Assembly (NCBI GenBank): GCA_913775525.1
Contig: CAJYLH010000022.1
Coordinates: forward strand, 62,001 to 126,000
Length of the DNA: 64,000 nt
Reading direction: 5' to 3'
DNA from: an uncultured Chryseobacterium sp.
Lineage (GTDB): Bacteria; Bacteroidota; Bacteroidia; Flavobacteriales; Weeksellaceae
Shown piece after piece: positions 36,206-44,343 of the stretch (positions are counted from its first letter, which is position 1; each line of letters opens with the position of its first letter). The notes below the pieces were generated by a model. The model ran no database searches and had not been told where the DNA came from. It worked only from the letters and a program-made list of their open reading frames with translations. The position numbers and the translations under genes were made by a program.

Positions 36206-36667
36206 TTATTCCTCATCAAAAGCACTGCCCATTACATCTTCGGCAAGACTTGCAAAATCTTCTTCATTGGTGGATATTACCTGTTCATATGCCGTTTTGT
36301 CCCAGATCTCAAATAATTCCCCTGCACTGGTGATCACAATATCTTTCTGAAGATGTGCGAAATTCGTGAGGTCTTTAGATATCTGCAGCCTTCCCGCATT
36401 GTCAGTTTCCACTGTTTTTACGCCTGCCGTAAACATTCTGATGAAATCAGCATTCTTTTTAATGAATCGGTTCAGTTTATTAATCTTGCCCATCAGTTTT
36501 TCCCACACATTCATAGGATAGACTTCCAGGCAGGGCTGGAACACGGAGCGTTTGATCACAAATGTCTTATTATCAAAGTCTTCCATCTGTTTTATTAAAG
36601 AAGAGGGAAGCTTTAACCGACCTTTGTCATCGATCTTGCACTCATATGTTCCAATGAAATTCTTCAT
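36206..36667 (-). CDS. mraZ: Transcriptional regulator MraZ
   Basis: A 153-residue double SpoVT/AbrB-like DNA-binding protein, the first gene of the dcw cluster. From ATG 36667 the protein starts MKNFIGTYECKIDDKGRLKLPSSL, the family beginning; the in-frame extension to 36706 is rejected because it covers the promoter and operator. The second AbrB-like unit starts ETDNAGRLQISKDL. MraZ represses its own operon by binding tandem TGGGN boxes, and such boxes are visible just upstream (36691-36716). Confidence 0.95.
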   Translation of the reverse strand: MKNFIGTYECKIDDKGRLKLPSSLIKQMEDFDNKTFVIKRSVFQPCLEVYPMNVWEKLMGKINKLNRFIKKNADFIRMFTAGVKTVETDNAGRLQISKDLTNFAHLQKDIVITSAGELFEIWDKTAYEQVISTNEEDFASLAEDVMGSAFDEE

Positions 36668-36673
36668 TTGGAA

Positions 36674-36681
36674 CAAAATTA
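36674..36681 (-). promoter_or_regulatory. -7 box of the dcw operon
   Basis: Minus-strand TAATTTTG fits TAnnTTTG. It lies directly before mraZ (ATG 36667), implying a very short leader or leaderless transcript, and immediately downstream of the MraZ boxes. Confidence 0.6.
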
Positions 36682-36690
36682 TATAATAAT

Positions 36691-36716
36691 TTCCAAAATT
36701 TCCCACTTTTTCCCAC
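36691..36716 (-). promoter_or_regulatory. MraZ operator (tandem TGGGN boxes)
   Basis: On the minus strand: TGGGA, five bases, TGGGA, five bases, then degenerate TGGAA. This is the arrangement established for E. coli MraZ (three TGGGN repeats with 5-base spacers). It overlaps the -33 region of the dcw promoter, fitting autorepression. Confidence 0.75.
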
Positions 36717-36907
36717 TTTTTGACTTAATGTTAATAAGTTTTGACACAGGGGCTTACTAAGCTGATGATCTGTTGGCCTTCATTTTGTTGGAGGAGTATT
36801 ATTCACCTCATAGCAAAAAGCCAATGAAAAAAGACCTTAAGATATGACCTGGTATGTTATTTTTAGTTTAAATTAGAGGGATCAAAATATTTTTGAGGTT
36901 TAATTTG

Positions 36908-36915
36908 TATTTTTG
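36908..36915 (+). promoter_or_regulatory. -7 box of the alpha/beta hydrolase gene
   Basis: TATTTTTG followed by CA, a common form of the Bacteroidota -7 element, 20 bases before the ATG at 36935. Divergent from the dcw promoter. Confidence 0.65.
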
Positions 36916-36934
36916 CAAGGCTTAGATTAGCATT

Positions 36935-37696
36935 ATGATATTCAGTACAAAAAAAGAAAAGAAATATACCTTTGTGGAAGCGGGGGAAGGACGGCCATTG
37001 GTTCTGTTGCACGGACTGATGGGTGGTTTGAGTAATTTCGACAAGATGGTGGCTTTTTTTTCAGACCGGGGATTCAAAGTATACGTTCCGCAGCTGCCGA
37101 TCTACGATTTGCCGGTACTCAATACCAATCTTACCACCATTGCAAAATATATCATCCGGTTTATAGAAAGCCACATTTCTGAGCCGGTCTCTATCGTAGG
37201 GAATTCCATGGGAGGGCATATCGGCCTCATCCTTACCCTGGCACGGCCGGACCTGGTTAAGAACCTGGTGCTTACCGGGAGCTCGGGATTGTATGAAAGG
37301 ACTTTCGGGGACAGCTTTCCGAGAAAAAATGACCGTTCCTACATCAGGAAAAAAACGGAGGAGGTATTCTATGATCCTGCCGTAGCGACGGAAGACCTGG
37401 TAGATGAGGTGTTCAATGTGGTCAATGACAGGATGAAAGGCATTAAGACCGTTATGCTGGCCAGAAGTGCCATCAAACACAATATGCTTCATGACCTTCC
37501 TAAAATCACCTGTCCTACCTGCCTGATCTGGGGGAAGCAGGATAATGTTACGCCTCCTGAAGTGGCAGAGGATATGCATAAGTTCATCCCAAATTCAGAT
37601 CTTTTCTGGATCGAGCATTGCGGTCATGCTGCGATGATGGAAAAGCCGGATGAGTTCAATGACATCCTCTACAACTGGATAAAAGATAAAGTTTAA
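36935..37696 (+). CDS. Alpha/beta hydrolase
   Basis: A 253-residue alpha/beta hydrolase without a signal peptide. Oxyanion segment LHGLMGG (about 25-31), nucleophile elbow GNSMGG (Ser about 92), acid in WGKQDNVTPP, and catalytic His in HCGHAAMMEKP. The set is complete, so it is probably active as an esterase, lipase or C-C hydrolase; substrate unknown. Followed by a terminator and engB. Confidence 0.92.
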   Translation: MIFSTKKEKKYTFVEAGEGRPLVLLHGLMGGLSNFDKMVAFFSDRGFKVYVPQLPIYDLPVLNTNLTTIAKYIIRFIESHISEPVSIVGNSMGGHIGLILTLARPDLVKNLVLTGSSGLYERTFGDSFPRKNDRSYIRKKTEEVFYDPAVATEDLVDEVFNVVNDRMKGIKTVMLARSAIKHNMLHDLPKITCPTCLIWGKQDNVTPPEVAEDMHKFIPNSDLFWIEHCGHAAMMEKPDEFNDILYNWIKDKV

Positions 37697-37711
37697 CAAT
37701 AACAATATACT

Positions 37712-37735
37712 ACCATTAAGACTTTTCTTAATGGT
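37712..37735 (+). terminator. Terminator between hydrolase and engB
   Basis: Perfect 9-bp arms ACCATTAAG and CTTAATGGT, 6-base loop, followed by TTATTTTTCT. It lies in the 62-base gap; engB probably also has its own promoter. Confidence 0.7.
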
Positions 37736-37758
37736 TTATTTTTCTAAATCATTCAACA

Positions 37759-38382
37759 ATGGTCATTAAAACAGCAACATTTGTCAAAAGCAGCGGAAAA
37801 TGGCAGGACTGCCCTGAACCTAATCTCCCGGAATATGCTTTTATCGGAAGATCCAATGTTGGCAAATCATCACTCATCAATGCTATGATGAACCATAAAG
37901 ACCTGGCCAAAACCTCGCAGACGCCCGGCAAAACCCAGCTGATCAACCATTTCCTGGTGAACGAAACCTGGTACCTGACGGATTTGCCCGGTTACGGCTA
38001 CGCAAAAGTGTCCAAGTCTATACGGAAGGATTTTGAAAAGCTGATCACCAATTACATCCTCAACCGGAGGAACCTGGTGAACCTTTTCGTACTGGTGGAT
38101 TCCCGCCATTCTCCCCAGAAAATTGACCTGGAATTCATCCAGTGGTGCGGTGAAAGCGGCGTGCCGTTTTCGATTGTGTTTACCAAAGCAGACAAGCTGA
38201 AACCGAACGTTGTCATTAAAAATGTAGAGGATTATAAAACCGAACTGCATAAGACCTGGGAAGACCTGCCGGAACTGTACGTGACCTCAGCAGAGAAAAA
38301 GGAAGGCGGCGACGAAATCCTGAAATTTATACAAAAAACCAATACATTTTTAATCAACAATAAAGTGAGTTTCGATGAGTAA
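37759..38382 (+). CDS. engB: Ribosome biogenesis GTPase EngB/YihA
   Basis: A 207-residue small GTPase of the YihA/YsxC family required for 50S subunit assembly. G1 GRSNVGKSS (about 31-39), G2 TPGKTQLINHF, G3 DLPGYGYAKVS and G4 TKADK are all intact. Its last bases overlap the next gene by 8 bases (38375-38382). Confidence 0.96.
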   Translation: MVIKTATFVKSSGKWQDCPEPNLPEYAFIGRSNVGKSSLINAMMNHKDLAKTSQTPGKTQLINHFLVNETWYLTDLPGYGYAKVSKSIRKDFEKLITNYILNRRNLVNLFVLVDSRHSPQKIDLEFIQWCGESGVPFSIVFTKADKLKPNVVIKNVEDYKTELHKTWEDLPELYVTSAEKKEGGDEILKFIQKTNTFLINNKVSFDE

Positions 38383-38824
38383 TATAATCTGGAACATCAA
38401 AAGTTTTGAAGAGCTCACCGTCCCGGAATTATATGCTATTATAAAAGCAAGGGTAGATGTATTTGTAGTGGAACAGGTTTGCCCTTATCCTGACCTGGAT
38501 GGCTATGACCAGCAGGCCCTTCATCTGTGGGCTGAAGAAGACGGTAACGTACTGGCTTACTGCCGCATCTTCGGCAGAGGCATCAAATATGACGAAACTT
38601 CCATAGGAAGGGTACTCACTACAGCGCAGGCAAGAGGAAAAAACCTTGGGAAACAGCTGATCGCATATGCCGTACAGGCTATCGAAAACCGTTACCACAC
38701 TCCGGAAATCCGGATTTCAGCCCAGGACTATCTGCTGAAATTCTACAGCGGATTCGGATTTGAGGATACCGGAAAAAAATATCTGGAAGACGATATTCCA
38801 CATACGGAAATGATCCGGAAATAA
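38375..38824 (+). CDS. GNAT acetyltransferase, ElaA-like
   Basis: A 149-residue GNAT protein of the ElaA type: N-terminal KSFEELTVPELYAIIKARVDVFVVEQ, then IGRVLTTAQARGKNLGKQLI with the acetyl-CoA loop, and a C-terminal SAQDYLLKFYSGFGFEDTGKKYLEDDIPHTEM that is diagnostic for ElaA. Substrate unknown. Overlaps engB by 8 bases and ends at a strong terminator. Confidence 0.92.
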   Translation: MSNIIWNIKSFEELTVPELYAIIKARVDVFVVEQVCPYPDLDGYDQQALHLWAEEDGNVLAYCRIFGRGIKYDETSIGRVLTTAQARGKNLGKQLIAYAVQAIENRYHTPEIRISAQDYLLKFYSGFGFEDTGKKYLEDDIPHTEMIRK

Positions 38825-38827
38825 AGT

Positions 38828-38860
38828 AAACAGGGAGATCCGATTCGGATCTCCCTGTTT
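38828..38860. terminator. Bidirectional terminator at the operon boundary
   Basis: Sixteen-base perfect arms around a single central base (inner AGATCCGA/TCGGATCT), with AAA and TTT at the outer ends. It lies between the plus-strand GNAT gene and the 3' end of the large minus-strand operon (38877-44899). Confidence 0.85.
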
Positions 38861-38876
38861 GATATAAAGAATGGTA

Positions 38877-39770
38877 TTAGTTTTTGTTGGTAATGGCCTT
38901 GGTAATAATGGGTTCCAGATTGGAGGGCAGGTCGGCAGATTTGATCTGATAGCGGGTGATGCCCATATCTTTGAACCAGTTTTCCCAGAATTCTTTGATG
39001 ACAGCTTCTTCAAAAGGATTTCCTTTCTCCGGATTGATTCCTAAAACGACGACTTCCAGGTTTTTGAGGTTGTCGTTAGCTTTTACAAATCCCAGATTGC
39101 CTTTCTGAATCTGCGCTTTAAAATCTGAGTTATTGAGTTTCAGAGATTGTATTAGCTTTGATGTGAGGTATGAGGTTTTTGTTGTTTCAGAGAATTTGGA
39201 ATCTTCATGATACATATAGCCGTCTGTGAGGATGAAGAGAATATTCCTGTGGTCGTCTTTGATGCAGTAATCTTTCACCTTATTCTTAAAGAACTCCCAG
39301 ATATCCGAGCCGACATAACTTCCGTCTTTAATCGCTGATTCGTAAATTCCGGCAGGCAGAGTGGAGTAGTTCTTAGCCATCATATCCATATTATCCTCAG
39401 ATGTGTTTTTATCAAATGAGATCTTCAGCTGTTTGGTCACATCATTGATTTTAGGGTCGGAAGGTTCAGGATTGAAAAATACCTGCATCTGGTCATTGAG
39501 GCGGATGACTTTTTTCTTTTCAATGTGGCTTAAAAACCCTTTGTTGATCGCTTTGATATATTCCAGGTCACGCTGATAATATTCCATGGTAGGATTAGGA
39601 TTGGTCACAGGATCGATCCTGTCGGAAAGATCAATGAGTATGCTGACGTTCAGGTCATTTGAGTTTACAACTATTGAATCTTTTTTAACTTCTTTTTCAT
39701 TATCGCCTTTTCCTTCTTCACCACATGAGAATAAAAATAAAACAATAAATAAGTATAGTATTTTTTTCAT
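38877..39770 (-). CDS. VWA-like lipoprotein
   Basis: A 297-residue predicted lipoprotein: hydrophobic start with lipobox FLFSC (Cys16) followed by an acidic spacer. The rest has a von Willebrand A-like pattern: strand with DLSDR at 47-51, and NILFILTDGY near residue 183. The first metal-site motif is DxSxR where a MIDAS has DxSxS, so metal binding may be altered. No known family name. Last gene of the 11-gene operon, 11 bases after the coiled-coil membrane protein gene. Presumably anchored to a membrane and working with the other operon products. Confidence 0.8.
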   Translation of the reverse strand: MKKILYLFIVLFLFSCGEEGKGDNEKEVKKDSIVVNSNDLNVSILIDLSDRIDPVTNPNPTMEYYQRDLEYIKAINKGFLSHIEKKKVIRLNDQMQVFFNPEPSDPKINDVTKQLKISFDKNTSEDNMDMMAKNYSTLPAGIYESAIKDGSYVGSDIWEFFKNKVKDYCIKDDHRNILFILTDGYMYHEDSKFSETTKTSYLTSKLIQSLKLNNSDFKAQIQKGNLGFVKANDNLKNLEVVVLGINPEKGNPFEEAVIKEFWENWFKDMGITRYQIKSADLPSNLEPIITKAITNKN

Positions 39771-39781
39771 AAGGTTGAATT

Positions 39782-41122
39782 TTATAAAGCGGAGATATAG
39801 ACGGAGTTCTGGCTTTTCTCATTGGCGCCAACCAGGTCAAGGTTGGTATTGTAGGTATCGATGCAGCTTTCGATCAATGACTGTTTCTCGGTTTTGGAAA
39901 CGGCAATCTTCTCGCCAATATAGGTGATCCAGCCCTGTACATATTCTGAAGCATACAGCTTATAATCCTTGGTAGGAATGATGACCCCATCGATGATATT
40001 CTGAAGTTCCTCAACACGTCCTCTGGTCTTAATCACCAGCTCTTTAACATTGCTGATGGCCGCCGTAATTTCTTCCAGTTCTTTTCTTAGGATACCGATT
40101 TTCTCAGTCAGGAATGCAATGTTTTTCTTCCGGATTTCCACTTCATTCCTGATCTTATCCCGTTCGCGGTGTTCCTTCATCACAAAATCAAAGACCAGAC
40201 CCCAGATGATGTAGACAATAAAACCGGCAAAGATGATTCCCCAGAACTGGTTTTTGCCGAAAGCAATCTTGAGGTCAAAAGGCGGGGTCTGGAATGTCTT
40301 ATTCAGATCGTACAGCTTGGATTCAATCTCATAGGCCAGGATCACGTCAAATACGAAAGTGACAATAAAGAGCAGTCCCAGTTTAATATAATTGGTCCTG
40401 TTTTTATTTTCACCGAACATGTGGATCAGAAAGCCCAAACCTAAAAATACAAACGGAATCAGGGTAACAAAGGCTCCTTCCAGAAGTCCGTCATTCCATG
40501 CTTTGCTCAGGGCTTTGGCATCGAGCACATTCTGGATGATGGTGGTATTGGGATCAAAATCCCTGAAAAATGCTGAATAGGAGGTAGAAATATAAAACGT
40601 GAAAAGATACAGGGTGATCGGGATGATAAGAATAAGGCCGATCCAGAATTTAGCCGAAGCTCCCCGTGTAGCCTTTACATTATACTTCTCAGGGTTTCGC
40701 GGGAGATCTATGATTTCTTCATTGAGGGTTTCAATGGTTTTCTGGACATCCTTTATCTCCTCTTCTTTTTTCCTGAGCTGTTCTTCTTTCGTATCCTGTG
40801 AAACGTTGAGGGCTTTGATCTCAGTCTCCCGGTTTTTCTGTTCATTCACATAGGATTCTTTCAGCTTGCCCTGCTTTTCCTCCATCTCCTTTTCTTCATT
40901 CTGAAATTTAGAGTATACCGCATCAAGGCAGATTGACAGGGTAGAATGATTGCCGAATGTCCTCGCACTGTCCCGGTATCCGGCTTCATGGTAGGTTCTT
41001 TTCCTGCTCTCTTCAGCAGATTCTCCATCCTGCGCCGGTTTTTCCTCAGCTCCATCCGGTTCTTCCGGAGCAATAACGGGCAGAGATTTCAGTTTAAATA
41101 AGTTTTTAATATTTGTTGTCAT
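39782..41122 (-). CDS. Four-helix membrane protein with two coiled coils
   Basis: A 446-residue protein of unknown family. Residues 1-60 are soluble and Glu-rich; about 75-140 form a charged coiled coil; four transmembrane helices follow at about 162-183, 215-237, 245-268 and 293-315; a second long coiled coil covers about 318-395. The cytoplasmic coiled coils on both sides of the membrane part suggest a scaffold. It lies 6 bases from the TerB-like gene and 11 from the VWA-like lipoprotein gene. No enzyme motif seen. Confidence 0.8.
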   Translation of the reverse strand: MTTNIKNLFKLKSLPVIAPEEPDGAEEKPAQDGESAEESRKRTYHEAGYRDSARTFGNHSTLSICLDAVYSKFQNEEKEMEEKQGKLKESYVNEQKNRETEIKALNVSQDTKEEQLRKKEEEIKDVQKTIETLNEEIIDLPRNPEKYNVKATRGASAKFWIGLILIIPITLYLFTFYISTSYSAFFRDFDPNTTIIQNVLDAKALSKAWNDGLLEGAFVTLIPFVFLGLGFLIHMFGENKNRTNYIKLGLLFIVTFVFDVILAYEIESKLYDLNKTFQTPPFDLKIAFGKNQFWGIIFAGFIVYIIWGLVFDFVMKEHRERDKIRNEVEIRKKNIAFLTEKIGILRKELEEITAAISNVKELVIKTRGRVEELQNIIDGVIIPTKDYKLYASEYVQGWITYIGEKIAVSKTEKQSLIESCIDTYNTNLDLVGANEKSQNSVYISAL

Positions 41123-41128
41123 ATCAAT

Positions 41129-41536
41129 TTAGTTGTTAAGTTCATATAAAATATCGGTTTTAGGTTTTCCTGCCTGTACAGATTCAATGAGGTAATCTAC
41201 GATAGGCTTTGCATTTTCCTCCAGGAACCCGAACATCAGCACATACTTTTCCATAGCGGCGTATTCGTTGGGCGTAACCACGCCGTCCGCCCAGATCATA
41301 ACGGTGAGATCATAGAGGTATTCCACCTTTTCTTCAATCGTTTTGGGAAGCAGGGATTTGATGTTGATAGGGTTCATGAGGATGTCGTCAAGGTTCTTGG
41401 AGGAGATTCCTCTTTCTTCAGCACACTGGTACAGCATTTTAAGCTCAAGGGTGCTGAAGTCGTCGTCACAGATGGCCATCTGATAAAGTCTTAAAAAGTG
41501 GGCTTTCAGGTTTTCAGTAATAGGAGTATGTTCCAT
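41129..41536 (-). CDS. TerB-like protein
   Basis: A 135-residue helical cytoplasmic protein. Two acidic motifs at matching positions, AICDDDFSTLELKMLYQCAE and MIWADGVVTPNEYAAMEKYV, resemble the metal-binding signatures of TerB/DjlA tellurite-resistance domains (PF05099-like), which bind cations and sit in membrane-associated stress complexes. The assignment is by pattern. Third from the 3' end of the operon. Confidence 0.75.
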   Translation of the reverse strand: MEHTPITENLKAHFLRLYQMAICDDDFSTLELKMLYQCAEERGISSKNLDDILMNPINIKSLLPKTIEEKVEYLYDLTVMIWADGVVTPNEYAAMEKYVLMFGFLEENAKPIVDYLIESVQAGKPKTDILYELNN

Positions 41537-41540
41537 ACGG

Positions 41541-41939
41541 TTAGTCTTCTTTGGGTTTTTTAGGGTTCATGATCATGTCTCTGGCGTGTGTCATAAGGGT
41601 ATAGTGTGGCTGGGCACGTTCTTCGGTAATTTCTTCCTGTTTCTCAACGGCTTTAATTTTGTCGGCAAAAGCAATCAAGAAAAAGAGTATGCCTGTAATG
41701 GTATCTATAGGAATCCATAAGCTTTTTCTGTACAGGAACACAGGAAAAACAGGATTAAACAGCATGAGCACAGCCGTAAAAATAACGCTCAGGTAATACT
41801 GTCTTGCAATAATGCCGTTATAGATGATAATCAATGCGCCAATGGAAACAAGGGTCCTGAGGAAGGTATAGTATTCTATAGGAAGTTTATAAATGGCAAG
41901 AAAGCAGGCTGCGGCACAAAGGATAAGGAAAGCTTTCAT
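41541..41939 (-). CDS. Small membrane protein, DUF6804-like
   Basis: A 132-residue protein with four predicted transmembrane helices in the first 95 residues (AFLILCAAACFLAIY; TLVSIGALIIIYNGI; SVIFTAVLMLFNPVF; ITGILFFLIAF) and a hydrophilic tail. The pattern fits the DUF6804 family, function unknown. Start ATG at 41939 overlaps the upstream stop (ATGA, 41936-41939), so translation is coupled. Confidence 0.75.
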   Translation of the reverse strand: MKAFLILCAAACFLAIYKLPIEYYTFLRTLVSIGALIIIYNGIIARQYYLSVIFTAVLMLFNPVFPVFLYRKSLWIPIDTITGILFFLIAFADKIKAVEKQEEITEERAQPHYTLMTHARDMIMNPKKPKED

Positions 41940-42325
41940 TCTAATCTTTGTTTTGCTTCAACCTGTTCTTCGTACCAGAATTTCTGAGTACTGAAATCCA
42001 ATGGCCAATCCTTTTGTGCTTGTTTCTTAATAGCATTATCTTCGATTGTTTCCATATAGTCATAGGCTTCTATTTGTTCATTAATCCAAAACTCCTGAGT
42101 GGAATAATCATTAGGCCAGTCTTTTTTTGCTTTTTCTTTTAACTTTTCAATGGTTGCAAGCTTTTTAGGATCAGTGATTGCATTTTCAACAGGAGCTTCC
42201 TGAATAGGCGTGTTTTGCAAGTGTTCGGAATGGTATGGTGTTTTCTTATCATCCATACTTCCAAATGCTATCAATAGAAATAATAAAAATAAGCATGCAG
42301 AAATAAAGTGTTTAGTTGTTTTCAT
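41936..42325 (-). CDS. Membrane-anchored protein with duplicated KDWPxDxSTQ motif
   Basis: A 129-residue protein with an N-terminal membrane or signal segment (about 8-23), a short linker, then two copies of a 23-24-residue unit at about 65-88 and 103-125 with the shared pattern KDWPxDxSTQxFW followed by EQxEA. No family recognised. It overlaps the upstream gene by 14 bases and the downstream one by 4 bases, so it is translated with them. Confidence 0.75.
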   Translation of the reverse strand: MKTTKHFISACLFLLFLLIAFGSMDDKKTPYHSEHLQNTPIQEAPVENAITDPKKLATIEKLKEKAKKDWPNDYSTQEFWINEQIEAYDYMETIEDNAIKKQAQKDWPLDFSTQKFWYEEQVEAKQRLE

Positions 42326-42761
42326 AGTGATGAGTATTAATTGTTAAAAATTTTGAAATAAAAAATGACAAGGCTATTGCGACTAAATAAAATATAATAT
42401 CAAGGATATCAAATGTTCCAGAGAGTATACCGAATAATTGAAAAATTTCTGATAATAAGGCAATGAGAGGAACACATATAATCCATGCAAAGTTATATTT
42501 GGTAATGGAATGATTCCAGATCTCAAGCATTAAAAAAATATATGAAAATAACCAAAGCCCGTCAGGAAGGCTGAATCTGAACCAATCTGCATCAGGAAAT
42601 GTAAACCCTGCTGATCTTAATGAATATACAATTTGATAAAGCTTTATCCATTTGAACCAGTGAAACATTAAGAGTTTTTCAGATCTCGAACAGATATAGA
42701 TCAAACCACCAAAAGTAAGCGTAATTATTGCCAAGAATATTCTTATTTTTTTCGATCTCAT
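42312..42761 (-). CDS. Small polytopic membrane protein, VanZ-like
   Basis: A 149-residue membrane protein with about four helices (7-24, 67-85, 92-108, 118-138). The arrangement, with SEIFQLFGILSGTFDILDIIFYLVA, resembles VanZ-like proteins, where the motif near the last two helices is conserved. Function unknown. The DNA of this and the next gene is strongly AT-rich compared with the surrounding sequence. Overlaps neighbours on both sides (4 and 14 bases). Confidence 0.7.
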   Translation of the reverse strand: MRSKKIRIFLAIITLTFGGLIYICSRSEKLLMFHWFKWIKLYQIVYSLRSAGFTFPDADWFRFSLPDGLWLFSYIFLMLEIWNHSITKYNFAWIICVPLIALLSEIFQLFGILSGTFDILDIIFYLVAIALSFFISKFLTINTHHYENN

Positions 42762-43264
42762 TTTAAATCTCCATAATATACATACCCCATTTTATTTTCC
42801 TTTTTAAGTAATACAGTATACCACTGATTATTTTTTGGCAGGGGCTTCAGTTTTTCATTTTTTGAAACTTTAGTGATGACTTTGGAAGTAAGCGAAGGCT
42901 TTTCATATACTTTTATCACTGCCAGACCTGCCATATATCTGTTATTGGTATTAATATTAATGGCATCAATCTGTATTTTCGGGGATATATGGGTGCGCGA
43001 TGACTTGGATTTTCCTGAAGTATGCCTTCCCGAACTGTTTCTCGATCTCCGGGAATCGCTTTCTGAAGGGCGCCTGCTGCAAGCGCCGCATGTTCCTCCG
43101 TTTCTGGCACAGTGTACGCATCCCGAACAATTGGTACAGGCTGTACAACCTGGACTGCCGGTACAACCCCGGGAGTGCTCCGTAATTGTACCAGAATCAG
43201 GATTCCATAAGTGTGTGAATACAGTTCCCAGGCATACCAGGATAATAGAAATAAAAGTTTTCAT
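42758..43264 (-). CDS. Secreted Cys-rich protein with SH3-like domain
   Basis: A 168-residue exported protein. The N-terminus 1-16 is a signal peptide. Residues about 33-65 contain eight cysteines in a zipper-like C-x2-C spacing (GCTACTNCSGCVHC and TCGAC), which could bind metal or form disulfides. A Ser/Arg-rich linker follows, then a bacterial SH3-like domain (about 105-168, VIKVYEKPSLTSKVITKVSKNEKL and YYGDLK). SH3-like domains usually bind cell wall. Fifth gene of the operon from the 5' end? It is the fourth, after the nuclease gene. Confidence 0.8.
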   Translation of the reverse strand: MKTFISIILVCLGTVFTHLWNPDSGTITEHSRGCTGSPGCTACTNCSGCVHCARNGGTCGACSRRPSESDSRRSRNSSGRHTSGKSKSSRTHISPKIQIDAININTNNRYMAGLAVIKVYEKPSLTSKVITKVSKNEKLKPLPKNNQWYTVLLKKENKMGYVYYGDLK

Positions 43265-43275
43265 GGTTACTAGAT

Positions 43276-44340
43276 TTAAGTGTAAAGTTCAAGGGTTTTA
43301 TGCAACTGTTCGCGGTACTGATAGATCTCATCGAGATTGTTCAGCAGGACTTTTTCTCCTGCTTCCTTACCGTTATGGAAGACTTCCAGGTATTTATTGG
43401 ATGTATTGAAATGCAGCCTGCAAAGCGGTTTCCGATTGTTATCGTCCAGCAGGATCCCGAAGTAGGAAAGAGTGTCCCTGTACGCGATCCTTGGAGAAGG
43501 GATTTTTTCCCTGAGGATAGCCTTAACAATCTGGAATCCTTCTATTTCTTCTTCAGTCGTGATGATCTTAGCGTCACTTTGATCTATAGGATTGTTCTTT
43601 GCCGGTTCTTCCTGCTTTTCAATCTGCTCATTAATGCTTAATGCAGATTTCAGCCTGAAGCTGATGGATTCATTGATCGAGGTAGTTAATGCTTTTTTGG
43701 TGTACTCCTTAAACGAAACCATTCTGTTTGCGGTGATCGACTTTTCAAAGAACCGGCCGACCAGAAGTTTCACCAGTTCGTCTGAAGGGCTTTCAATTTC
43801 CTTTTCAAACTCTTTCCGGATGGCTTTGATATATTTCAGGGCTTCTGCCGAATCGAGGATTTCCTCGAGGTTATAGTCCTTTTTGGTGAATTTCTCCAGG
43901 ATTTTGATCGAACTGTCTTTCAGGTCCTCAATGTCAATGGTGAAAAAAGGTTTTTCATCCATAATATTGGGTTTCTCCAGGTCCGTGTAGAAATTATAGA
44001 CGATTCCGTTGGTCAGCACGCCAAAACGCGTCTTGGAAACATGATAATACCGGTGGAGCTGTGAGTTGTGGGCATCGGCACTTTCTTTCCAGTGCTTGCA
44101 TTCAATAATGAAAATCGGCTGGTCGTTGTGGCGGATGACGTAATCCACTTTTTCTCCTTTTTTGGTCCCGATATCACATACATGCTCCGGAATAACTTCC
44201 GTGGGATTGAAGATATCATAGCCCAGAATCTGAATAAAAGGCATAACAAATGCATTTTTCGTGGCTTCTTCAGTGCCGATCTGGTCTTTCAGCCCCATGA
44301 CTTTCTGATGCAGCTGCTCAAGTTTAATTTTAAGATCCAT
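43276..44340 (-). CDS. Orphan HsdR-N-like PD-(D/E)XK nuclease
   Basis: A 354-residue protein whose first 170 residues match the type I restriction enzyme R N-terminal nuclease fold: FVMPFIQILGYDIFNP, then the catalytic pair D66 (EKVDYVI) and E80-x-K82 (IIECKHW). There is no helicase and no HsdM/HsdS nearby. The C-terminal part (about 255-354) includes KIPSPRIAYRDTLSYFGI and a strand-rich end similar to domains seen on such orphan nucleases. Such proteins bind or cut nucleic acid in some defence settings; here the function is unknown. Third gene of the operon. Confidence 0.85.
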   Translation of the reverse strand: MDLKIKLEQLHQKVMGLKDQIGTEEATKNAFVMPFIQILGYDIFNPTEVIPEHVCDIGTKKGEKVDYVIRHNDQPIFIIECKHWKESADAHNSQLHRYYHVSKTRFGVLTNGIVYNFYTDLEKPNIMDEKPFFTIDIEDLKDSSIKILEKFTKKDYNLEEILDSAEALKYIKAIRKEFEKEIESPSDELVKLLVGRFFEKSITANRMVSFKEYTKKALTTSINESISFRLKSALSINEQIEKQEEPAKNNPIDQSDAKIITTEEEIEGFQIVKAILREKIPSPRIAYRDTLSYFGILLDDNNRKPLCRLHFNTSNKYLEVFHNGKEAGEKVLLNNLDEIYQYREQLHKTLELYT

Positions 44341-44343
44341 GGT

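Noticed and set aside
36891-36895. -33 element for the hydrolase gene
   Set aside because: TTTTG is only 12 bases before the -7 box, shorter than the 17-23 bases usual for the phylum.
43276-44340. Complete type I restriction system
   Set aside because: Only the nuclease-like domain is present; there is no helicase, methylase or specificity gene in the window.
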